From contig JABMPI010000282.1 of assembly GCA_013203755.1 (NCBI GenBank), positions 1-23,479 of the forward strand: a stretch of DNA of 23,479 bases. Reading direction: 5' to 3'. Source of the DNA: Bacteroidota bacterium. Its GTDB lineage: Bacteria; Bacteroidota; Bacteroidia; Bacteroidales; Prolixibacteraceae. The stretch's first letter is position 1. Each line of letters opens with the position of its first letter. The notes under the pieces were generated by a model. It worked only from the letters and a program-made list of their open reading frames with translations. It was not told where the DNA came from and ran no database searches. Of the stretch, positions 16,642-23,479 are shown in pieces. A program made the translations under genes and the position numbers.

Positions 16642-16767
16642 TTTATAATTTCTGAATTTTTTATTTTAATTTGGCGCTACTAAAACTAATCTCTTTTACT
16701 AACGTAGGAAAACTGTATTTCTATGTTTTAACAGCATTTGTGTAATTATTTAATTAAACTTCTTTTT

Positions 16768-17721
16768 ATGAAAAACAAAACTATTTCTTATGGTCTGGTC
16801 TTTTTCGTAATTGCGATATTTTATATGTCGTCATGTACAGAGGAGCCTATCCGTCAAACTTTTCCGCTTTCTGCGGAAATTTTTCACAGTGTTGATGGCA
16901 AACAAGTTGCTTTTACCGCTTTAACCCATAGTGCCACAAGTTGGTTGTGGGAGTTTGGTGATGGAAGTACAAGTACGGAACAAAATCCTGTTTATATTTA
17001 TGGAGAGGGTGGTTATTTTAAAGCCAGGTTAACTGCAAAAGATGATGCTGGTAATTCTGAATCCAAAGAAGTTAAACTGGCCATTGCGCTTACGCCTTAT
17101 TCATATTTGACAGGGGATAATACTGAGGAAGGGTATGCAGGTAAAACCTGGAAACTGACAACAGATCACGGTACTTATGGAGATTACTTTGCTAATGCCG
17201 ATGCTGATTTATCTGTCGTTGACGACACTCCGGCACCTCTTCCAACCGGGATATTTGATTTGCAATTTGCAATGGGAGATATTTATAAAGATGAATTTAC
17301 CTTTCATTTTGATGGAGGTTATTCACATGATGTGAAAGATGACGGTGCTTCATTTGGTGGGATTGTATACCAATTTGTTACAACCGGTGGTGCCGGGATT
17401 GTTAATAGCAATGGTGCAGATTTTGGTTTGTGTACGGGATTATATTCACCTGAAGCAAGTGCAACATTTACTTATGTAGAAAATGAAGATTTCAGTGTTC
17501 CTTCTGTTTATGGACCAGATGGTGTCTTGACTTTTGAGAATGTTAGTACGCTTGATTTTTCTGGTACTGAGTTTATCGGATTCCTGGACTTTCAAAGAAA
17601 GGTCATGGTCAGGAATATATCGGATAATAGTATGCAACTAATCATGTTTATGGCAGCTTCGCCAGATCATCTTCCTATGAATACACATGCTCTTGTGCTT
17701 TCTTTAGAAGTGGTAAATTAA
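16768..17721 (+). CDS. PKD-domain surface lipoprotein, probable glycan-binding protein
   Basis: 317-aa lipoprotein. The frame is open from a TTG at 16738, but ATG 16768 begins a standard signal peptide with lipobox MSSC (Cys23). The next residues, TEEP, are acidic, which resembles the surface-export signal of Bacteroidota lipoproteins. One PKD domain spans about residues 33-107, with the classic WEFGDGSTSTEQNPVYIY motif. The C-terminal 200 residues are beta-rich, start with GKTWKL and match no family I can name. Its position directly before susC suggests a surface glycan-binding protein with a role like SusE/SusF, although those usually follow susD. It is probably co-transcribed with SusC, 40 bp downstream. 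No catalytic motif is visible. Confidence 0.8.
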   Translation: MKNKTISYGLVFFVIAIFYMSSCTEEPIRQTFPLSAEIFHSVDGKQVAFTALTHSATSWLWEFGDGSTSTEQNPVYIYGEGGYFKARLTAKDDAGNSESKEVKLAIALTPYSYLTGDNTEEGYAGKTWKLTTDHGTYGDYFANADADLSVVDDTPAPLPTGIFDLQFAMGDIYKDEFTFHFDGGYSHDVKDDGASFGGIVYQFVTTGGAGIVNSNGADFGLCTGLYSPEASATFTYVENEDFSVPSVYGPDGVLTFENVSTLDFSGTEFIGFLDFQRKVMVRNISDNSMQLIMFMAASPDHLPMNTHALVLSLEVVN

Positions 17722-17761
17722 ATATTGAAATAAACGTAAAGACTAATTCAATAAAAAAATT

Positions 17762-20700
17762 ATGAACTATAAATATTATATTAAAAATATAACCAGATAT
17801 CTTTTATTCGTTGTTTTATCTGCAACGTTGCTCATCGATTTCTCTGGGGTAGTTGCGCAGACCACAAATGGGCATACAGTTAAGGGGAAGGTTACATCTT
17901 CATCGGATGGTATTGGTTTACCAGGTTTAAGTATAGCCGTAAAAGGTACTTCTCAGGGAACTATTACGGATTTAGACGGTAATTACAGTATAACTGTAGA
18001 CGATAGTAATGCCACTCTTGTATTTTCGTTTGTTGGTTTTGCAATGCAAGAAGTACCAATAAACGGACAGACGGTTATAAATATTACAATGGTAGAGAGC
18101 TCAGAGTCTTTGGACGAAGTAGTAATAACCGCATTGGGAATAAAACGTTCTGAAAAATCTCTGGGCTTTTCTGTTGGAAAAGTTTCCGGAGAAGAACTAA
18201 CGCGTGTTGCTCAGGAAAATGTTTTGAACTCTATGGCGGGTAAAGTATCTGGTGTTACTATTAATTCTACAGGTGGTACAGGGTCTACAGTAAGCATGGT
18301 TATTCGGGGGGCAACTTCAATGACCACCGATAATCAGCCGCTTTTTGTTATTGACGGTGTACCAATGTCAAATACGGTAAACAACGTAGGTGGCTTTGGT
18401 TCCGACAACCGAGTAGATTATGGTAACGCAATTGCCGATTTAGATCCGGAAAGTATTGAAGATGTGACCATATTAAAAGGACCAAGTGCGGCTGCATTAT
18501 ATGGTACACGCGCTGGTAATGGTGTTGTGTTAATTACTACAAAAAAGGCAAAGGATAATCAAGGTATGAAAGTATCCGTTACATCAAATACCGTTTTTGA
18601 TATTCCTTCCAGATTTCTTGATGTTCAGTCTCAGTTTGCTTCCGGTTTTTTCTCGTTTAGACCAGAGGATGTTGGCGGAGGAATTCTTCCAACTATTAGT
18701 GCAGGAGATGGAACCGGTGCCGGTCCAGAAAATGATAAAGGCTATTGGGCTGTACAATGGGATGCACCCTTAGATGCAAATGGCGTTCCCATTCCTACAG
18801 AAGTTGTTTCTTATCCAAATAACATTAATAATTTTATTAATGATTATGCATATACAACTACCAACGGTGCTGCTATTTCTAGTAGTAATGCAACTTCAAA
18901 TTACAGGTTGGGAATTACGAATATGACACACAGTGGTTTAGTGCCAAATTCTGATCTTAATAAAAATAGTCTGGCTTTAGCTGCTTCATCAAAAGTTCGC
19001 GAGAATTTAACAATTAGTACAGATCTTAATTTTAGCAATACATTTGCTGATAACAGGCCTGCTTCAAACCGGGGATCAAATCCATTACAATGGGCCTATT
19101 CAACACCTGCAAATATTGATATACTGAAATTACAGGATTATGGGACCGGAAGTGAAGTTAAAAGGGTTTCAGGAAACCATGAAAATCCCTATTTTTTAGC
19201 TTATGATATAAACAATAGTTTTAACAGATATCGCGCTTATGGTAACGTTACTGCAAATTGGGAGATTTCATCATCCTTAAATATAATGGGACGTTTTACA
19301 CTGAACAAATCAGATGAAATACGCGAATCGAAAATAGCTCCGGGTTATTTAAAAGAACCAAATAATGGTTCTTACGGTATTAGAAATAGTAATTCGCTGG
19401 AACGTAATATTGATGTGCTGGCTACATATAAAAATAATTGGGATGATTTTTCTTTATCAACTTCTGTTGGTGGCAACATACTGTATTCTAAAGCATCAAA
19501 TACAAGTAATTCATCTATATCCGGATCTGGATTGGTTGTTCCAAATGTATTTACAATTCAAAATATAAGTTCAGGAGCATTAGATTTTAGCAATTATCGC
19601 AGCGAAAGAGGTATTAATAGTGTTTATGCTTTAGCGAATTTAGGTTGGAAAGAAATTGCCTATTTAGATGTTACAGCCCGAAATGACTGGTCTAGTACTT
19701 TACCTGTTGAAAACAGTTCATACTTTTATCCTTCGGCTTCCTTGAGTATTATGGCAGACCAGATATTAAATATGGGAGATAAAGTTGATATGTTTAAATT
19801 AAGAGGTGGTTGGGCACAAGTTGGTATGGATACATCACCCTATCAATTAGCTGCAACTTATGGAGATGCCGGACAATGGGGAGATGCTATCAGGCTTAAT
19901 AAAAGCAGTGGGCTCTTAAGTCCAAACCTGTTGCCGGAGGAGTCAAAATCTCTTGAATTTGGTGCTGATATTAAATTGTTTGGTAACAGATTAAGGTTTG
20001 AGGGAACCTGGTATACAGTGGATAATAAAAACCAGATATTGGGTGTTCCATTAGCAGCATCAACAAGTTATAGCGGGATTAAAATTAATGCCGGATTATT
20101 GCAAAGTGTAGGTTGGGAATTTTTATTGGGTGTTTCTCCTGTGAGAACACGAGACTGGAATTTGGATCTGAATTTGAACTTTACAAAAAATGAGACCACA
20201 ATAATTAAACTTACCGAAGAAGTTGAATTTATCGAATTCTGGAGCGAAGCAAAGGTTAAAAATATTGCATATGTAAAAAACGATGAACTTGACCGTGATG
20301 GACTAGTGGGTAATTTATACGCCAGAAAAATAAGAAGGGTAGAAGACAGTAGTTCTCCATACAATGGCTATCCAATTTTAGGTAGTGGTTTAGATGCTGA
20401 ATGGGAAGGTGAAGAGGAGTATTCCAAAGTAGGTAATTACAATCCTGATTTTATAATGGGTTTACAATCATCACTCTCTTTCAAGAATTTTACTTTAAAT
20501 ATGACATTTGATTGGAGATCTGGTGGACAGTTTGTTTCACAAACCTCTCATTATTTTAATGAAAATGTGATTACACAAACCTGGCTCGACCAATTGGTAC
20601 ATCCAGGAGAATTGGGTGGTGCACCAAGTCAGGCACTTCGTGACTGGGTTGTTGCAAACGAAGATCAATTATTATTAAGTGACTATTTAAGACCAGTTGG

Positions 20701-21169
20701 TGGACCGACACCTGAATACGGTGGATTTCCTGAAAGTTTTAGTGGTGTTACAGTTTACGATGCAACATTTGCACCTGGTGTAACCGGACATTATGATGAT
20801 AATGGAAAATTTATCTTAGAACAAGAGAACCTGGGTAATGAAGGAACCATATTTTTACCGTATGTTGTGAGTAATCCATGGGATGTGGGTGAGACCAAAT
20901 TGTTTGACGCAGACTATATTAAGTTAAGAGAAATCTCACTGAGTTACAGACTTCCAAGTAATATTGCACAATCTATTGGTATGGAAGATGTAAATTTCTC
21001 GGTTTATAGCCGTAATATAATGTTATGGACTAAAGATTCTGATATAGGGATTGACCCTGAAAGAGCATATCAGGCTGAGGGAAATGGTCGCTTTAAACAG
21101 GGTGTAGAAAGATACAATGCTGAACCATGGGTAATACCTGTTGGATTTAAAGTTGGCTTTACTTTTTAA
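17762..21169 (+). CDS. SusC/RagA-family TonB-dependent outer-membrane transporter
   Basis: 1135-aa outer-membrane porin that, with SusD, imports oligosaccharides using TonB energy. Signal peptide 1-33 (VVAQ). A carboxypeptidase-regulatory-like domain covers about 39-112, then the TonB-box-like DEVVITALG (118-126), the plug (about 130-250) with PLFVIDGVPM (183-192) and the SusC/RagA signature starting SIEDVTILKGPSAAALYGTR (from residue 221). A long beta-barrel follows, ending in an aromatic C-terminus (VGFTF) as expected for outer-membrane insertion. Length is at the upper side of the normal range and the frame is intact. It stands 20 bp upstream of susD, forming the typical pair. Substrate specificity is not readable, but context suggests a rhamnose-containing glycan. 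Confidence 0.97.
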   Translation: MNYKYYIKNITRYLLFVVLSATLLIDFSGVVAQTTNGHTVKGKVTSSSDGIGLPGLSIAVKGTSQGTITDLDGNYSITVDDSNATLVFSFVGFAMQEVPINGQTVINITMVESSESLDEVVITALGIKRSEKSLGFSVGKVSGEELTRVAQENVLNSMAGKVSGVTINSTGGTGSTVSMVIRGATSMTTDNQPLFVIDGVPMSNTVNNVGGFGSDNRVDYGNAIADLDPESIEDVTILKGPSAAALYGTRAGNGVVLITTKKAKDNQGMKVSVTSNTVFDIPSRFLDVQSQFASGFFSFRPEDVGGGILPTISAGDGTGAGPENDKGYWAVQWDAPLDANGVPIPTEVVSYPNNINNFINDYAYTTTNGAAISSSNATSNYRLGITNMTHSGLVPNSDLNKNSLALAASSKVRENLTISTDLNFSNTFADNRPASNRGSNPLQWAYSTPANIDILKLQDYGTGSEVKRVSGNHENPYFLAYDINNSFNRYRAYGNVTANWEISSSLNIMGRFTLNKSDEIRESKIAPGYLKEPNNGSYGIRNSNSLERNIDVLATYKNNWDDFSLSTSVGGNILYSKASNTSNSSISGSGLVVPNVFTIQNISSGALDFSNYRSERGINSVYALANLGWKEIAYLDVTARNDWSSTLPVENSSYFYPSASLSIMADQILNMGDKVDMFKLRGGWAQVGMDTSPYQLAATYGDAGQWGDAIRLNKSSGLLSPNLLPEESKSLEFGADIKLFGNRLRFEGTWYTVDNKNQILGVPLAASTSYSGIKINAGLLQSVGWEFLLGVSPVRTRDWNLDLNLNFTKNETTIIKLTEEVEFIEFWSEAKVKNIAYVKNDELDRDGLVGNLYARKIRRVEDSSSPYNGYPILGSGLDAEWEGEEEYSKVGNYNPDFIMGLQSSLSFKNFTLNMTFDWRSGGQFVSQTSHYFNENVITQTWLDQLVHPGELGGAPSQALRDWVVANEDQLLLSDYLRPVGGPTPEYGGFPESFSGVTVYDATFAPGVTGHYDDNGKFILEQENLGNEGTIFLPYVVSNPWDVGETKLFDADYIKLREISLSYRLPSNIAQSIGMEDVNFSVYSRNIMLWTKDSDIGIDPERAYQAEGNGRFKQGVERYNAEPWVIPVGFKVGFTF

Positions 21170-21189
21170 GAAACTAAAGATTTAAAATC

Positions 21190-22841
21190 ATGAACAAATT
21201 AAAAAATAGCTTTATAGTAGCATTAGCTTTAGTATTTACTTTAGTTATTTCTTGTAAAGACCTAGAAGAATTAAATATCAATCCAAACGGAGTGGATCCT
21301 GAAAATGCTGATCTGAATTTATTATTGCCAACAATAATTACAGGTGTTGGTCAATCTGTTGTTAGTTTAGGATTTGGATCTATTGCAGGGGTTATGCAGC
21401 ACACACAAAAAGATGGTTGGTCATCAGGACATAATGACTATGACTGGGATAATAGAAGTACCAGTTGGTCGAGTTATTATTCAATATTAAGGAATAATGA
21501 AGAGTATTACAAAAAAGCTATTGATGGCGAACTCGAGTTTCATCAAGGGGTAGCACTGATAATGAAAGCTTATACTTTTGGTTTAATTACCGATTTATGG
21601 GGCGATGCACCTTTCTCTGAAGCGTTAAGAGCAGAAGAAGGTTCTGAGTTTTTTAAACCTGTGTTTGACTCGCAAAAAGATATTTATGTAGGAATTCTCG
21701 GATACCTTGATGAGGCAAATACACTCCTTTCAAAAAGCACTGACTCTTATGATAATGTAGTTGAATCTCAAGATGTATTGTATGGTGGAGATGTTACGAA
21801 ATGGAGAAAGTTTGCAAACTCTTTGGCCCTTCGTTATTATATGCGTTTGTCGGCAAAAGAACCTGCGATGGCAGAAGCGGGCATTCGTAAAATAGCTTCC
21901 GATCCTGCTATGTATCCGGTTATTACTCAGGCCTCTGATGACGCAACGGTTGATTATATTGGTTTGTCTTCTTCCGATTCATGGCCTACCAATATGGTTT
22001 TCAGTGAAGATCCCAGTGGTGCTTATATGAGAATCAAATTGTGTGCAACACTTGTTGATGCAATGCAGAATTTGAATGATCCGAGGTTAGGTTAGGAGTG
22101 TGGGCAAATAAAATTCAAATACCTTTAGAATTGGTTTCCGGAGAGGAAGTAGATCAGATTGTTGATGGGAAACGTCAAATTTCTCAAGATATAGTTGATA
22201 AATATGAACTAGCATGGAGTGTTGGAGTAGATTATGATGCTGAATATGTTGGTATTCCACCATCTGTTTTTGCTGCACCACAGTATAATTTAAATCCATA
22301 TTTAGAACAGGGTGTATTCAATCCTCATGCCTCCCAGCTTAATGATATGTACAAGGAAAGTAAAGGAAATTTATTACTGATGAGAATTATGTCTGCTGCT
22401 GAGGTTCATTTAATTCTTTCAGAAGCTGCATTGTATGGTTGGGATTCTGGTAGTGCGGAAGATCATTATAATGCAGGTATTCAACAGTCATTTAATGCAT
22501 GGGGTGTAGGTGGCGAATTCGGCAGTTATTCAGCTCCTTATAATGGGCTTGAAAGTATTATTGAGCAAAAGTGGATTGCTAGCTGGAGTGCAGCCGCTGA
22601 ATCATGGTTTGATTACAGAAGAACTGGTTTGCCAGATTTGCAAACAGGGGAATCTGCGAAAAGAGCAGCCTTACCACTGCGTTTTTATTATCATGATTCT
22701 GATGAGATATCAAAAAATAAAGTAAATGCAAATGCAGCAATTACCAAATTAGAACCTACTCAATACAAGGGTAATGATGATAGCAACAATAGTGCCTGGT
22801 CAAAAATGTGGTTGCTTCAAGGAACGAATAAACCATATTAA
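21190..22841 (+). pseudogene. SusD/RagB-family lipoprotein gene, frameshifted
   Basis: Partner of the upstream SusC; a surface lipoprotein that binds glycans and forms the lid of the transporter. The signal peptide has lipobox VISC (Cys22), followed by KDLEE, a good surface-export signal. The sequence fits the SusD/RagB outer-membrane lipoprotein group, including TKWRKFANSLALRYYMRLS. The frame from 21190 stops at 22093-22095, right after NDPRLG. The next frame is open across the junction and runs to 22841, starting VWANKIQIPLE. Removing 5 bases (GGTTA, 22090-22094) joins them as DPRLGVWANK and gives a normal 548-aa protein. Both parts are otherwise intact, so this is a recent 5-bp duplication, an assembly error or a reversible switch. 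If real, it yields a truncated 301-aa protein lacking the C-terminal 45 percent or so. Confidence 0.9.
22084..22096 (+). repeat. 5-bp tandem duplication at the susD frameshift
   Basis: The run AGGTTAGGTTAGG consists of two copies of AGGTT plus AGG. Deleting one 5-base copy restores the SusD frame exactly, so this repeat is the cause of the frameshift. Two and a half copies could arise or revert by slipped-strand mispairing, though this is too few for a typical hypermutable phase-variation tract. Confidence 0.85.
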
Positions 22842-22900
22842 TTCGAGATGCAATTTTGAATATTTTCAACTAATATTGAAATATTTGACGTAAAATATAT

Positions 22901-22934
22901 AAAACTGGAGAGGGTAACTTCTCTGGTTTTTTTT
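22901..22934 (+). terminator. Probable intrinsic terminator after susD
   Basis: The arms CTGGAGAG and TTCTCTGG pair with G-U wobbles, extended by A/T pairs, and are followed by eight Ts (22927-22934). It is 60 bp past the susD stop and should end the PKD-SusC-SusD transcript. Confidence 0.7.
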
Positions 22935-23276
22935 ATGTTCAATTAATCGAATGTAATAAGGAAATTGAACGAATGCTGGTTTCGAATGGAAAGTAGTCGT
23001 TGGAAATAATAACCATTTACTTTGTAATCCATTATAATTGAATAATCTAAATGCTTCATTTTTTTGCCTGGTAAACGTAGGCATTTTTGAATCTACTTTC
23101 AGCAAAAATAACCCCTCTTTTCAGTAAACAGAAAGGCACATGAATGGAATAATTTCGAGTACTTTGAATTGTTATTTAAAATTTAATCGTTCAAAAAAGA
23201 AATTAAAATATGATGGAAGTTTATAGAGTTTAAAATGATTCTAAACTTCAAATACAAACCCAGTATATCAATTATC

Positions 23277-23309
<33 letters not shown>

Positions 23310-23325
23310 AGGACAGTTAGTGGTG

Positions 23326-23358
23326 CTATCCCGGAAAATTTTTCGGGATAGTTTTTTT
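23326..23358 (+). terminator. Strong intrinsic terminator
   Basis: CTATCCCG (23326-23333) and CGGGATAG (23344-23351) form a perfect 8-bp stem with an A/T-rich loop, followed by seven Ts (23352-23358). There is no gene directly upstream on the plus strand within 480 bp, so it may serve as a backup terminator for the susCD operon or end an unrecognised small RNA. Confidence 0.85.
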
Positions 23359-23479
23359 ATATAAGGGATTATTACGAAATAAGTTGGACAGAACAGGCGA
23401 TGCTATTTTTGTTTTTTACAAGGTATAAAAACTGCGAATAGCCACAGCTTATTTAATGTTTTTATAACGAAGTAAAAAG

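Noticed and set aside
22098..22841. Independent gene starting at GTG 22098
   Set aside because: Its start is mid-domain in a SusD protein, and a 5-bp deletion joins it perfectly with the upstream frame, so it is the 3' part of the same gene.
22866..23105. 79-codon minus-strand open frame in the tail
   Set aside because: It overlaps the susD terminator hairpin, matches no known family, and sits in AT-rich non-coding sequence.

Overview
The window looks like part of a polysaccharide utilization locus (PUL) from a low-GC member of the Bacteroidota. The evidence is a SusC/RagA TonB-dependent transporter followed by a SusD/RagB lipoprotein gene, several lipoprotein signal peptides, and many secreted carbohydrate-active enzymes. 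The genus cannot be fixed from this sequence. The gene mix would suit an environmental or marine lineage such as Marinilabiliales or Prolixibacteraceae, but that is inference.

Layout. (1) Positions 1-6767, plus strand: two tandem paralogous GH78 alpha-L-rhamnosidases with C-terminal CHB_HEX_C-like and PA14-like modules (the first cut by the window edge), then an aldose 1-epimerase-like mutarotase. A 124-bp inverted-repeat element sits between the second rhamnosidase and the epimerase. (2) Positions 6768-7154: a gene-free gap between convergent genes, filled by nested inverted repeats. (3) Positions 7155-16595, minus strand: seven closely spaced genes that read as one operon. In transcription order they are a secreted neutral-ceramidase-like protein, a PhoPQ-activated-pathogenicity-related (PqaA-type) alpha/beta hydrolase lipoprotein, a second alpha/beta hydrolase lipoprotein, a membrane-anchored PHP-domain protein, a membrane-anchored GH31 glycosidase, a secreted ChbG/YdjC-type deacetylase, and a membrane-anchored second ceramidase-like protein. 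(4) Positions 16596-16767: a short divergent promoter region holding a 9-bp perfect inverted repeat. (5) Positions 16768-22841, plus strand: a PKD-domain lipoprotein, SusC and SusD. The susD reading frame is broken by a 5-bp tandem duplication. (6) Positions 22842-23479: a gene-free tail with two terminator-like hairpins and a (TTAG)7 microsatellite.

How the parts may work together (inference). The SusC/SusD pair and the PKD lipoprotein would bind and import a rhamnose-containing glycan or glycoconjugate at the outer membrane. Secreted and anchored hydrolases would then remove ester and amide groups (the two alpha/beta hydrolases, the ChbG-type deacetylase, the ceramidase-like pair) and cleave alpha-L-rhamnosyl (GH78) and other alpha-glycosidic (GH31) bonds. 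The mutarotase would handle the released sugars. No sulfatase, polysaccharide lyase, sugar kinase/isomerase or recognisable regulator lies in the window, so the substrate cannot be named.

The most notable points are the frameshifted susD, the pairing of two ceramidase-like proteins with rhamnosidases and several deacylase-type enzymes, the GDW-to-GEW difference between the rhamnosidase paralogs, and the intergenic inverted repeats.
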